DNA of 35,035 nucleotides, from assembly GCF_000278115.1 (NCBI RefSeq), contig NZ_JH725125.1, positions 1 through 35,035 of the forward strand, in the 5' to 3' direction. A program made the translations under genes and the position numbers. Below the pieces are notes generated by a model. The model was not told the DNA's origin. It saw nothing but the letters and a program-made list of their open reading frames with translations, and made no database searches. Source of the stretch: Bartonella sp. DB5-6. Lineage in GTDB: Bacteria > Pseudomonadota > Alphaproteobacteria > Rhizobiales > Rhizobiaceae. Shown here in pieces: positions 1 to 9,431 of the stretch. Every line of letters starts with the position of its first letter. The first letter of the stretch is position 1.

Positions 1-3000
1 AGCGTCTATAGCAGAAGCAGCAATATGGATATCTTGACCAGAGAGAACAGTCGTGTCTTTTCCAGAACCTAAATGAGAGCCATTGTGTAAGGTAACATGG
101 GAGGTTTGCCCATCCTGCGTATGATTGTCCATGCTGTTGCGGGTGGCATCAATCGAAACATTGCCTTCAGCTTTTAAGAGAAGATTATCCTTTGTTTGAA
201 CATCAGAGCCTAGAACATTGAGATCCTTTCCAGAGACAAGTGCCGTCGAGCCACCAGAGTGTACTTCCGATTTATGGTGCATGGTGGCATCACTATGCTC
301 GCTGTGGTGATGCGTTTGTGCTGCGCCTATCGTCAAATTGCCCTGCTCTGTGGCCATGGCAAGATCACCCCCTGTGGTGATCTTTACCCCTGAGGCTGTG
401 AGATCTTGTTTGGCTATAACAGTTGCATTGCCACCAGTAGAAAGCGCATCGGTGTTTAAAACGGTTTTCACACCTTCAACATTTGTGCGCCCTGCATCCA
501 AGCGGATGTTGTTCTCCGCAACCATAACAGCATCACCACCAGCAGCAAAATGCCCTCCTTGACCGAGGATATCCCCACCATGCACATGCAATTGCTGTGA
601 AGCATTTATCCGCCCTGAATTGGTTATCGTGGAATTGCTGGTATTTTGGCTGGTGATATTGACATCATCCCCCATGATCAAAGCACCAGCAGAAACAAAG
701 GAAGCTCTCTCCTTTTCTGGAATGTAAAGCACAGGCACATAAACATCCATGCCCTTTACGCTTTGGCGTACATAAATCACCATCGGGGCTTCTAGAGAAG
801 CCAATTGTTCTTCTGTTAAAGCCTCTCCAAAGGGGAGATTGTGTGTTTTTGCATATTCTGCCCCACCATCCAGCAAGTTTTTGACTTGTTCAATGGCATC
901 ACTTCCAGGAATAAAGGAACCCTTGCCCAAACCTTGACCAACAAGATCACGCATTTGTTTTTCAATCAGTTGCTTTTCGAAATAAGCATCCCCTAGGAAA
1001 AAAATCTCTCTGTCAGGATTGTAACCTATTCTGTTTAAATAATAGGCTGAGCCATAAAATTTGCCAACATCGAGGAATTCTGCCCGCGTTTCATAAATGA
1101 AATTCTGGTTGGGCAAACTGCCACCAACACCACCCGATTGAGGCTTTGGCAAAGGAAGCCCCTCAGAAAGTTCTCCTGCATTATTGAGATCCACTTTTGG
1201 TGTAAAGAGAGCACCAACCCCAGTCAAACCACTCAGTGCATCCAGCGGATTGCCCCCAACGGCTTTTGCTTCAAAATGCGCATCTCCTGTAATCGAACCT
1301 TCTGCTGCCTTGTTGTTGAGTTGATCAACCACCAGATTCAAAGTGCCACCCGCTTGAACAAGACCAGGAACTGCATCAAGAGCTTCTGAACCAATCTGGC
1401 GAAACGTGCCATTGGCTATATCTAAGGAAACATCGCGGCTTCCATCAGCTTTATAGCCATAACAATTATCCGTGTTTGCGTTACAGCCCATATAGGTGTT
1501 TTTATAAATTGTTGCCCCTAAATTGGTCAGCACATCAGCGTGGATATCCGCATTCCCTCCCGCTTTTATAAGACTATAATGGTTGTCAATGTTATCAGCG
1601 TTAATAATGAGATTGCCACGAGATTGTATCATCCCCTGAACAGTAGGCTTATACAAAAACGCCTGCGTGACGGTCTCTTCGATCATGTGTGACCAGTTAC
1701 TATTCCCAAACCATCCTCCCCACCTATCACCATTCCACACAAACTCTTCTATGTCTCCTTTTCGAGCATTATGTTTCCAAGTGAATGACTTATAGACTGT
1801 TCCATCTTTCAAAGTTGCCGTGCCATAGGTTCCTTCTTTGTTATTCCAAAGTTGTTGCTCAAATATAAAGTGTTTTGGACCTTCCACCCCATGCTTTCTC
1901 TTAGAAAGCTTTCCTTTTCCCCAACGATCCCAGCCCATATCATGATATAAAGGCCTACCATCGAGAAAATTATATTTGTCTGGTTGTTCGAATGCGATGA
2001 CTTCTTCTTCAGTTTTTTCCGTGATGACAGGTGTGCTATCGGCTTCGTTTTTCAGACTGTTGGTTTGGATATTTAAGTTTCCGCCTGCTTGAATAAAGCC
2101 TGCTTTGTTGACAAGGGAAAGGCTTTTCCCTGTACCAGCCACATTGGTGAAAGATAAATCACCCTCTGCTAAAATGGCGCCAAAATCATTCAACAAAGCT
2201 CCATCAACTTGTAAAGCACCATTGCCCTTCACATAAATTAAACCTGTTTTGCTGTTCCTCGCATCACCCCTCACGCTAAAGACTAAATCATGACCTGCTG
2301 CCAATTGTCCGCTATTTTCAAGCTTCCCTGTTTTGATGACAAAATCTCGTGCCGCTAAAACCGATGTGACCTCATCCACCATAACGCCTGGAGCAACAAA
2401 GAGAATATCTCCAGTCCCGCCTTCATCGGTAATGGCTTGTAGCCGTGCATGGTGAATATCAAGAACATTGGTGCTTTGAAAATCTAAACCACCATAAATC
2501 AGCGTGCTGCCCGAGACATAAATATGATCCGCAGTTAAATACAGCGTTTGCGGTGTGTAAATATGAGAACGATCATTGCTCAAATCGAGAGTGTTGGCTG
2601 TCAATCTCACATCCCCCTTAGCAGACAGCACATTCTCAACACTGATCCCTCCTGATACCGAGGTCAATGTGGCTGTGCCATAGCCAATGACCTGATCATA
2701 ATAAATGTCGTTGCCAGCAAGAATATCAATATTGCCACCACTGATAATATGTCCAACCTTTACACCCCTTTGTGCCGTGAGAGAAAGGGAACCTTTGTCA
2801 TGAAAAACAAAATCACCTGTAGGGTTCGAAGGGCTCACCTGAGAGTGAACAAAATCTAAACCTGTCATGAGGGTGCCTGCATCAAGGCTCCCCACCTTTA
2901 AAACGGCATCATCACCCGTCATCATGGCAGAAAATTCTACCGCCCCACCATAAATGTCTGCTCTGCCATAGGCTAAAACTTGCCCAAAATGAATGCCAGC

Positions 3001-4509
3001 ATGAGGTTCAACATGAACGGCAACATTGTGATGCGATAGGATCGTTTGAGAAACAGAAAGCCCATGATATGCAACAAGTGTGACATTTCCTGCTCCATAA
3101 ATATTTGTGGCATTAATGATCCCGCCCGCACTTTGGAGATCGACATCTCCTTGGCTGCCCAAAACAAGGCTACCCGCAGCTTGTGTTGCTGCCATATCAA
3201 CCCCACCAGCTAAAAAATGGGCTTGTATATCACCACCGGCATGCGCCCTTAAATTGCCCCCAGCTAAAACAGTCTCATCAATCGTAAGAGCTCCATCTGT
3301 TTTAAGTGTCACATCAGCGCCAGCGCCAAGCCCTGAAACGTGGAGAGCATGGCGCGAAGAAAGCTCCATTTTGCCCCCCGAGGTGGCTTTTCCGGAAATC
3401 GATAAAAGTCCATCCTGTGCATCTACGCTCAAATGACCATCCGCGCCAACCGTCTCTAACGTAACATCTTTTTTTGCTGCAATCTCAACATGTTTTTTCG
3501 ATGTGATGTGCTTTGCATAAAGGGTATCGCTTTTGGATTGAAGAACAACACCATCATGACCAAAAACATTCTTCAACGAGATTTTCCCGTCAGCAGAAAG
3601 GCGCAACTGCCCCGTATTTGCCGCCATATCATGGCGCATGCGAACCCCAACGCCTTTTTCTGTCGCTACAAGTTTTATTCTATCTGCTTGTAGAGCACCT
3701 AACGCAGAACCATCTATCGCATATTCCGGTTTGCCAGTAATATCGGTCAGTTCCTTCATTTGACGCGAAGCGTAATCAAAGTGACCCGTGCCTGCTGTCA
3801 CTCCAATCTCCCTGCCCGCAACAGCTCCTTCAAAATGCACTGTGCGGGAAACAATATCGACAATATCAACAGAACCTTGGCCTGAGAAAAAATTCGCACC
3901 TTGGGGTCCAAAGGTGATATCCCCACCTCTCACCTCAAAACCTTTCAGAAAACCACGCCCATCAATTTCTGGTACACCCGTGGTTAAGGTCGCATGTGGC
4001 GTATTGATAAAGCCACAACCATCACAGCCAATGCCGTTGGGATTGGCTATAATCACATCGGCTTGGCGACCAAAAACCTCCGCTGGACCATGAAGAGCAC
4101 TACGGTTGCCACTGGTCACTTCATTTAAAATCACTTTTGCTGAACCAGAAGAGCGCAAATGCGGATTACCCGGCATAATGCCCCCCAACTGCGATTGCCC
4201 TACTTCTTGCGCATGATTGTTTAAAATGACGCCTGGATTTCCAATATTGAAATCGTAATATTTATTGTGCGATAAGCCTTTACCATTTGGTGTAACAATA
4301 TCAATCGAGGGAACTCCATTGGGTGCTGCCACAATATCCGGACGATGAGCAGAACCTGCGTTAGGGTCAACAGCAATTTGCGCCTGTAGCGTTGCTGGTT
4401 GTAGAAGAAAAGGTAAACCAATCCCACCTAGCAAAACCTTTTTGAGCATCGTACTGGAGACTAAAACTTCAAACCATCTTGCTCTTTTTGCTCTCTTCTC
4501 ATATCTCAT
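1..4509 (-). CDS. fhaB: Filamentous hemagglutinin / CdiA-like TpsA exoprotein, partial
   Basis: A reading frame without a stop runs from ATG at 4509 to the left edge (1503 codons); the C-terminus lies outside. GGGGAG sits 7 nt before the start. A positively charged N-terminus and hydrophobic stretch end near residue 43 (PATLQA), a likely signal peptide. A TPS secretion domain follows (about 54-290) with the hallmark NPNGI at 156-160. Then come beta-helical FHA repeats rich in GG/GN-D-I patterns. An insert at about 816-955 has 8 Trp and many Lys and lacks the repeat pattern. At about 1139-1275 a segment starting FLDVGKFYGSAYYL and ending in VPVLYIP resembles the receptor-binding region between FHA-1 and FHA-2 of CdiA proteins. 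A second repeat block has a His-rich patch (about 1393-1415). FhaC should export it across the outer membrane as an adhesin or contact-dependent toxin carrier; any toxic tip would be outside the window. The family call is firm, the adhesin-versus-CDI choice is not. Confidence 0.93.
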   Translation of the reverse strand, partial: MRYEKRAKRARWFEVLVSSTMLKKVLLGGIGLPFLLQPATLQAQIAVDPNAGSAHRPDIVAAPNGVPSIDIVTPNGKGLSHNKYYDFNIGNPGVILNNHAQEVGQSQLGGIMPGNPHLRSSGSAKVILNEVTSGNRSALHGPAEVFGRQADVIIANPNGIGCDGCGFINTPHATLTTGVPEIDGRGFLKGFEVRGGDITFGPQGANFFSGQGSVDIVDIVSRTVHFEGAVAGREIGVTAGTGHFDYASRQMKELTDITGKPEYAIDGSALGALQADRIKLVATEKGVGVRMRHDMAANTGQLRLSADGKISLKNVFGHDGVVLQSKSDTLYAKHITSKKHVEIAAKKDVTLETVGADGHLSVDAQDGLLSISGKATSGGKMELSSRHALHVSGLGAGADVTLKTDGALTIDETVLAGGNLRAHAGGDIQAHFLAGGVDMAATQAAGSLVLGSQGDVDLQSAGGIINATNIYGAGNVTLVAYHGLSVSQTILSHHNVAVHVEPHAGIHFGQVLAYGRADIYGGAVEFSAMMTGDDAVLKVGSLDAGTLMTGLDFVHSQVSPSNPTGDFVFHDKGSLSLTAQRGVKVGHIISGGNIDILAGNDIYYDQVIGYGTATLTSVSGGISVENVLSAKGDVRLTANTLDLSNDRSHIYTPQTLYLTADHIYVSGSTLIYGGLDFQSTNVLDIHHARLQAITDEGGTGDILFVAPGVMVDEVTSVLAARDFVIKTGKLENSGQLAAGHDLVFSVRGDARNSKTGLIYVKGNGALQVDGALLNDFGAILAEGDLSFTNVAGTGKSLSLVNKAGFIQAGGNLNIQTNSLKNEADSTPVITEKTEEEVIAFEQPDKYNFLDGRPLYHDMGWDRWGKGKLSKRKHGVEGPKHFIFEQQLWNNKEGTYGTATLKDGTVYKSFTWKHNARKGDIEEFVWNGDRWGGWFGNSNWSHMIEETVTQAFLYKPTVQGMIQSRGNLIINADNIDNHYSLIKAGGNADIHADVLTNLGATIYKNTYMGCNANTDNCYGYKADGSRDVSLDIANGTFRQIGSEALDAVPGLVQAGGTLNLVVDQLNNKAAEGSITGDAHFEAKAVGGNPLDALSGLTGVGALFTPKVDLNNAGELSEGLPLPKPQSGGVGGSLPNQNFIYETRAEFLDVGKFYGSAYYLNRIGYNPDREIFFLGDAYFEKQLIEKQMRDLVGQGLGKGSFIPGSDAIEQVKNLLDGGAEYAKTHNLPFGEALTEEQLASLEAPMVIYVRQSVKGMDVYVPVLYIPEKERASFVSAGALIMGDDVNITSQNTSNSTITNSGRINASQQLHVHGGDILGQGGHFAAGGDAVMVAENNIRLDAGRTNVEGVKTVLNTDALSTGGNATVIAKQDLTASGVKITTGGDLAMATEQGNLTIGAAQTHHHSEHSDATMHHKSEVHSGGSTALVSGKDLNVLGSDVQTKDNLLLKAEGNVSIDATRNSMDNHTQDGQTSHVTLHNGSHLGSGKDTTVLSGQDIHIAASAIDA

Positions 4510-4532
4510 GCTTGTACTCCCCAATAATATGC

Positions 4533-6317
4533 TTAAAGATCCATTGTTAATGTCATAAAAAATGTTCCTGGCTTCTTGTGTTTAACTGTGCTCCACAAAA
4601 CACTGGAATAGCTTGCATCAAGGGAGACTATACCCCCCGCAAGCTTGAACCCTGCTGTCCAACCGGCAAGCTGTTCATGCGTAATTCCATACAAGGGTTG
4701 AGAAAAAACACGCCCATAGTCCAAACCCAAAAAGGGACGTAGTTCACCAAAAACTTTTTTCAGAGAAGCGTTGTTGCTCCACGGTATTGCACGCAAAGAC
4801 AAATCATTACGAATAAAAAAACCGTTATTGCCAAAAAGCAAACTCTCGCGCGTTCCACGCACATTAGAAGCGCCGCCCAACGAAATCTGCTCAGCACCCA
4901 ATAAATTATGTGGAGAATATTGCCCACTCAAAAGATTGCTCAGTATAAAGTCCAAGCCCCCTAATTTAAAAGGCGTCATGGCACTGATCGTACCGGTAAA
5001 TTTAGCAAATTGCGGCTCCGCATCCCCTGCCCCTGGATCATACTTCTTGACAGAATTAAACAAGGGAAGCCCTTGCAAATAGCCGACATCAAATGTCCAT
5101 GTTCCATCTAGCATCTGGCGGGAATGCGAAATCCCAAAATTGGCAACGCTATATCGACGACTGCCAACCTCTATCTTATTACCAAGAAGGTAATTGTTGG
5201 TCTTTTTATAGGAAAGACCAAAATTCAGCGTGGTGAGTGAAACACTATCACGGTGCACAACTCTGCTGGTGCTAGCATGCAATTCACTGGAACTGCCTGT
5301 CGTTTCTATATCTGTAAAGTTACCCTTAATAACGCTCTGATAATCATAAACAGTGCCATTTAACGCAAATGTCCAATAACCGTAAGGAATACTCACACTC
5401 GCAGAAATATTATTGCTATGTCCCTCTTGTTTGCTTCCACCCCAATAATCTTGCTCACTGCGTTGATAGCCAAAATCCCATAAATCATTCAGCCCTAAAA
5501 TATTCTCTAGTTTTAAACCCCCACTATAACGCGCATAACCCGTGGAGGCTTGCCCCATATTGTCATGTGTAAGCGTAACCCTAAAAGCCTTATCAGGATG
5601 ATTGCTAATATTAACAATGGTACTGCCATCTTCACCCCCTGGGAGGAGTTCACTTTGGGCATGCGCCGAAGCCAACCTGTTTATCTGGTCAAGTCCCTGT
5701 TCAATATCGCGCATATTAAGAACATGACCTTTAAGCCCTGGAAAAGCATTCCACACAATCTGATTATAACGAGACGCCGGTGAACCATTATAGTAAATAT
5801 CTGAAAGCTTTCCCTCAACAACAACTAACCTCAGCTCTTTACCACTTTTGATATCTTGGTCTGGAATATAAAAACGCGCCGTCACATAGCCTTGATCCAG
5901 ATAAACTTTGGTTAACTGTTTGATCAATGTCTGTATATCAGAAAGACCTACACATCTTCCAACATAAGAATCCGTAACTTTTGCTATAGTGTACTTCTTT
6001 ATATGATGGACCCCATCAACAATAATATGATCAATGTTGAAGCAACGTCCACCACCAAGATGCGCCCCTCTATCTCTTTCAAGAGAAGTATCCATTCCTT
6101 TGGGTGTTAAAGCTCGTAAATGCTCAATCCTTTTTAATCTTTGCTGCTCAGTGTGCTCACGTGCAAAATTATCTGTTGGAGAATGAAAAATAGCTGAGGA
6201 CCGCGCATAAACAGTTATGCTAGTAAACATACCAAATATAGCTAGAAATATTCTCAAAAGAGAACTTCGGCGTGAAAATACAGAAAACAATACAGATTGC
6301 CCCCCACTTTGCAGCAT
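4533..6317 (-). CDS. fhaC: Two-partner secretion outer-membrane transporter FhaC/ShlB/HecB family
   Basis: This 594-aa protein is the TpsB pore expected for the adjacent fhaB, which starts 23 nt after its stop, so the two form an operon. A signal peptide ends near residue 38 (ITVYA). The POTRA1 domain begins at RCFNIDHI (91-98); Cys92 and Cys122 are spaced like the cysteine pair of ShlB-type POTRA domains. The chain ELRLVVVEGKL (161-171) leads into POTRA2, followed by a beta-barrel from about 255 to the end. The L6-loop motif appears as VRGTRES, where most relatives have an aromatic residue after VRG. Family knowledge: POTRA domains bind the TPS domain of the partner and the barrel conducts it. 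The ATG at 6317 has no clear Shine-Dalgarno; a TTG at codon 10, preceded by GTGGGGGG, is an alternative that keeps the signal peptide. Confidence 0.92.
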   Translation of the reverse strand: MLQSGGQSVLFSVFSRRSSLLRIFLAIFGMFTSITVYARSSAIFHSPTDNFAREHTEQQRLKRIEHLRALTPKGMDTSLERDRGAHLGGGRCFNIDHIIVDGVHHIKKYTIAKVTDSYVGRCVGLSDIQTLIKQLTKVYLDQGYVTARFYIPDQDIKSGKELRLVVVEGKLSDIYYNGSPASRYNQIVWNAFPGLKGHVLNMRDIEQGLDQINRLASAHAQSELLPGGEDGSTIVNISNHPDKAFRVTLTHDNMGQASTGYARYSGGLKLENILGLNDLWDFGYQRSEQDYWGGSKQEGHSNNISASVSIPYGYWTFALNGTVYDYQSVIKGNFTDIETTGSSSELHASTSRVVHRDSVSLTTLNFGLSYKKTNNYLLGNKIEVGSRRYSVANFGISHSRQMLDGTWTFDVGYLQGLPLFNSVKKYDPGAGDAEPQFAKFTGTISAMTPFKLGGLDFILSNLLSGQYSPHNLLGAEQISLGGASNVRGTRESLLFGNNGFFIRNDLSLRAIPWSNNASLKKVFGELRPFLGLDYGRVFSQPLYGITHEQLAGWTAGFKLAGGIVSLDASYSSVLWSTVKHKKPGTFFMTLTMDL

Positions 6318-7832
6318 TCTGTAAGTATTGCTTTAAAAGCAAATAAAAAGCCAGATAAAAATGCAATGACCATTCAAAACTAATAAGCCATTCTCGTCTA
6401 AACTTTTATCACAAGAATACATGCCTTATATTTAAAGACAACTGCCAATAGCACAATATCTTGTTCTCACTCAAGTATAAAAAATCTTTTCCCCATATCT
6501 ATACCACTAAACGCTTCTCCTCCCCTATCAAGCAAAGACTTTAAAACCCCTTTCACCCTCTCAAAACCTCTCTTTACTCTTAAAAATATGAAATACTATT
6601 ATCCCCATAGGAGTTGAATTTTGAAGGTTCCCATTTTAAAGAAAAAACAGTAAAAAATAAAAACGTTATATTTCAATATGTTAAGATTTTACACGCTTTA
6701 ACAACAATCTCTATTAGCCTTACAAGCTTTAAATATAACCCATAGTATAGGTTTTGAGGAGAGGTGTACCTTCAAAACCTTTCTATAAAGTGCATAATAA
6801 AATAGTTCAAAATAATCATTCTGATATTTTAATGCACATAGTGCATTCGTCTTGATTAACACGTGAAATGATCTGTACAAAACCCGTTCTTTTATGCGTA
6901 CAAGTGCAGATTTTAAAAGAACCTCTCATAAGACAAAAAACATTAGCTCTTTATCAAACGCAAGGTTTTTAAGATTTGCTTAGTTGTTAGGTCTATAGCC
7001 TGTTTCCTAATGGGCAATACTCTTAAGAGCAAATGATAACTAGGTTACGATTGTCATAAAACATAGGTTCCAAACACTTCTTAATAAAATATCTCATTTA
7101 TGGCTCTGTCCGTTCATTTAGAGAAGCTATAATCATTTTACATTTTACCTGCTTATTTAAAAAGCTGCTGTTAACTATAGCTTTATATCCATTATGTTGA
7201 TACTGTATCTATACTACCTGCTTACCGTTTTCTAAATTTTTAGAAAAACCTATAAAATCGATATTGTCTTTTTAAACCTTTTACGGTCTTTAATGAATTA
7301 AAACCTATAAGCTTTATATCAGCTTTAAACGATCCCCCTCTTAAGATGGTGATCTGATGTTGTGATAACAGATATAAATTTTGCGCTTCCCTATTTGGAA
7401 AACTGTTAATTTTGTTTTTATCATGTGATTAACAATCCAATCTTTAAACCTATACAATTTATGTTATCGACAATTCCAAACGATTGCGTTTTTAACAATG
7501 CGATTTGTGAGTGATAAAAACGTACCATAAAACTTATGAACTGTTATGAATGATAGCTGCTTTTCATTTCATTTGAATGTACACATGCGTTATAATATTT
7601 ACATCATGATTTGCTTTTTATGGTCTATTCATACATGGCAATCTTATATAAAAAATGGTCAAATGAATCATGCATAAAAATGTGGATTCCAAAGGGGTTT
7701 CATAGAAAATGATTGCATATAACCTCTTGACTTTATTATGTTTTTTTATATATAACACTTTTTCTGTTCCGAAAAGCGTTCTGAATTATGAGCCTCTTAT
7801 AGACGAGATCAACAGAGAGAGATAAAAAATTA
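6318..7832. other. Long AT-rich intergenic region upstream of fhaC, no gene recognised
   Basis: About 1.5 kb separates fhaC from the first prophage leader. No open frame with a ribosome site and a recognisable protein was found on either strand; an open 60-codon minus frame near 6700-6880 has nothing to support it. The stretch holds several inverted repeats: one at 6749-6780 (own entry), a 10-bp palindrome CTCTTAAGAG at 7020-7029, and an A/T-only arm pair TTTTCTAAA / TTTAGAAAA at 7228-7247. The fhaC-fhaB promoter should lie at its left end, but I cannot place it with confidence. Confidence 0.5.
6749..6780. repeat. Inverted repeat with nested palindrome upstream of fhaC
   Basis: AGGTTTTGA (6749-6757) is matched by its complement TCAAAACCT (6772-6780), and the loop itself contains AGGT/ACCT arms. 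No T-run follows on either strand, so a classic terminator is not indicated. It could be an operator or an RNA hairpin in a long fhaC 5' leader. Confidence 0.4.
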
Positions 7833-7860
7833 TTGAAAGCCGCTTGCTGTAATGTATATC
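7833..7860 (+). promoter_or_regulatory. Candidate promoter of leader RNA copy 1
   Basis: TTGAAA (7833-7838) and TATATC (7855-7860) are separated by 16 nt. This places transcription start near 7867-7870, just before the first helix of the leader. The second leader has a promoter-like pair at the same relative position, which supports the assignment. Confidence 0.5.
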
Positions 7861-7867
7861 TTCGATA

Positions 7868-8068
7868 CTAGGTGCCTAGAAAACACCTCAAATCGGTAGC
7901 GGATAGATTACGACACAATCTTTTCTCTGCAAATTTAAAAATTTTGACTCATTATATGCGCGTGGCATATAGTAGTTCTGTCGGGTGTAGCTATGCCATA
8001 AATACCCTTTTGGGAAAAACATAGCGACAGACTATCGACCGTGTTTTCTAGCGCTAGGCACTCTCTTT
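7868..8068 (+). ncRNA. Structured leader RNA, Brt-like, copy 1
   Basis: About 200 nt, homologous to 12855-13053. Helices seen: outer closing stem GTGCCTAGAAAACAC (7872-7886) with GTGTTTTC (8041-8048) and TAGGCAC (8055-8061); CGGTAG (7894-7899) with CTATCG (8032-8037); hairpin ATATGC/GCATAT (7954-7970); TCTGTCG (7977-7983) with CGACAGA (8025-8031), enclosing CTATG/CATAG (7991-7995, 8020-8024). Several pairs differ from copy 2 by compensatory changes, so the fold is under selection. From memory, Bartonella henselae carries a genus-specific family of Brt RNAs of about 194-203 nt, each directly upstream of a gene for a DNA-binding protein and proposed to act both as cis switch and trans sRNA; size, position and genus fit. 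The downstream gene here is a broken antirepressor, so only the RNA may still function. Confidence 0.72.
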
Positions 8069-8083
8069 GGATGTCAACAAAAA

Positions 8084-8101
8084 ACCTCTAATCGATAGGA
8101 G
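8084..8101 (+). promoter_or_regulatory. Shine-Dalgarno segment repeating the leader 5' arm
   Basis: ACCTCTAATCGATAG (8084-8098) runs into the ribosome site AGGAG (8097-8101), 6 nt before ATG 8108. It repeats ACCTCAAATCGGTAG (7885-7899) with two changes. Both copies can pair with CTATCG at 8032-8037, so pairing of the second copy would cover the ribosome site. The same arrangement exists in copy 2. Confidence 0.5.
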
Positions 8102-8107
8102 CTCACA

Positions 8108-8655
8108 ATGAACACTCTTATTAAAATATCAGAAAAAATTATTGAACAAGAAATTGTGCAAACGGTCAATGCGCGTAAGCTACACGCATTCATGAAAATA
8201 GGAAAACGTTTCGCTACTTGGATTACAGATCGTATTAATCAATATACATTTGAAGAAGGTAAAGACTTCATAAAAACACAGGATTTGCGGTTCTCAAAAT
8301 TGAGAAGCGCAAAATCTAGAGCTGCTACAGCAATAGAATACCATCTCACTTTAGACATGGCGAAAGAGCTTTCCATGGTTGAACGCAATGAAAAAGGACG
8401 GTAGACACGTCGTTACTTTATTGAATGTGAAAAAAACTAAAAAGCCAATCTGTTGATTATGACCGTGATACACGTTTTGATTTCCCAGAAGATTGGGATA
8501 AAATGTCTCCAACTAAAAAGGCTGTTTACATTTATGGACCTCTCCACATGCATCTTGTTAAAGCCTTTACGTTGGTAGAAGAAAGCAAGCAGTATAAAAC
8601 ACTCATTGAAGAAGCCAAATAAGTTTTAGCAAAATCTGTTGTAAAAGCTGCTTAG
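8108..8655 (+). pseudogene. Phage AntA/AntB-type antirepressor, broken
   Basis: The first 98 codons match the N-terminal antirepressor domain of the intact gene at 13094 (MNTLI-ISE, QTVNAR-LH-F, HLTL-AKELSM). Three lesions follow. A TAG at 8402-8404 replaces the Glu of the conserved GREARRYF segment. A frame change falls in the A-run 8430-8436. A TAA at 8620-8622 interrupts the last part, which otherwise continues to TAG 8653-8655. The C-terminal part (DYDRDTRFDFPEDWDKM...) has no match in the intact copy, so the two antirepressors had different tails. Antirepressors of this type bind phage repressors and trigger induction; this one should be inactive unless the short N-terminal product has a role. 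Confidence 0.85.
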
Positions 8656-8671
8656 CTTTAGAAACATAACC

Positions 8672-8696
8672 CCTCCCCGTTTTAAAAATGGGGAGG
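8672..8696. terminator. Hairpin between convergent genes (CCTCCCC / GGGGAGG)
   Basis: CCTCCCC (8672-8678) pairs with GGGGAGG (8690-8696), extended by TTTT/AAAA. It lies between the ends of the plus-strand antirepressor pseudogene and minus-strand hicB. No long T-run follows on either side. A close relative lies at 16230-16248, so this may be a dispersed palindromic element that also stops transcription. Confidence 0.5.
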
Positions 8697-8699
8697 TAG

Positions 8700-9128
8700 T
8701 TAAGCCGCGTCTTTAATTGTGATGACCACCTGCTTGCCAAGAACACTCAGTGCTTGCTCCAGTGTCTGAAGTTTGGTTGGATAGTTTGGATCAAGAATGC
8801 GTCTTGCTTCTGTTTCTTTCTTACCCAAACGATGAGCCAATTCTGTTTTTGTAATATTCGCTTCATTAAAGGCTTCTACCACTGCAAGTTTAAGAGCATT
8901 CCACGCATCTACCGTAACCTCTACAAGGTCTTTATACTGTTGTGGCATTGGTAAAGGCAAACCACGCATAGGATAGCTCCGTAATGCTAACCCTAAAGCT
9001 TCAACAGCATTCTCTAATGCCTCAGCTCTATTTTCTCCAGCTGTGATTGCTTCTGGTACATCTGGAAAGGTTACAATAAAACCACCATCTGGATCAGATT
9101 CTAGTTTTGCTTGATAAGTGTATTCCAT
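8700..9128 (-). CDS. hicB: HicB family antitoxin
   Basis: This 142-aa protein has a HicB fold at residues 1-60 (DPDGGFIVTFPDVPEAITAG, then an EALENAVEALGLAL helix) and a helix-turn-helix-like C-terminus (NITKTELAHRLGKKETEARRIL). Family knowledge: HicB masks the HicA mRNA interferase and represses its own operon through the DNA-binding domain. The ATG at 9128 has GAGGAGA 8 nt upstream. It lies 80 nt downstream of hicA in the same orientation, giving the usual hicA-hicB order. The pair looks complete. Confidence 0.88.
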   Translation of the reverse strand: MEYTYQAKLESDPDGGFIVTFPDVPEAITAGENRAEALENAVEALGLALRSYPMRGLPLPMPQQYKDLVEVTVDAWNALKLAVVEAFNEANITKTELAHRLGKKETEARRILDPNYPTKLQTLEQALSVLGKQVVITIKDAA

Positions 9129-9208
9129 GTTTAGGTCTCCTCGCTATGATCGAAATGCTTTTGAAACAAAAAATTAAAAGTCTTTGAGAGAGTAACTCAT
9201 GCCCCCAA

Positions 9209-9388
9209 CTACTTTTTTATTATTTTCACGTAAAGTGGGGTCAATTCACCAGATTTTATAACGGTTGTCTTGTCTCCAAAAGTTACCAAATAATGTGACC
9301 CTTTGCCTGCATCAGGAGCTTCACTGTAATGAATGCTTCTTTTTTTGGCTTCTTTACGTAATTCTCTAAGCAGTGCTTTTCGTTTCAT
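9209..9388 (-). CDS. hicA: HicA-type mRNA interferase toxin (59 aa)
   Basis: A short gene of 59 codons starts at ATG 9388 with a strong GGGGGAGG site upstream and ends at TAG 9209-9211. The protein has the HicA double-stranded-RNA-binding-like fold: basic helix MKRKALLRELRKEAKKR, then AGKGSHYLVTFG with the conserved GSH histidine (His32) that is catalytic in the family, and a C-terminal PLYVKIIKK. Known HicA proteins of 50-60 aa cleave mRNA. With hicB downstream it forms a complete toxin-antitoxin module that would help keep the island in the chromosome. Confidence 0.8.
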   Translation of the reverse strand: MKRKALLRELRKEAKKRSIHYSEAPDAGKGSHYLVTFGDKTTVIKSGELTPLYVKIIKK

Positions 9389-9431
9389 TTAGCCTCCCCC
9401 TTTCTTCATAAAATGAATATCGCACAAAAAG

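Noticed and set aside
338-4093. Several plus-strand open frames of 67-109 codons across 338-4093
   Set aside because: They are antisense to the continuous fhaB frame, have no ribosome sites, and their Ala/Pro/Ser-rich translations are typical of the complement of repeat-coding DNA.
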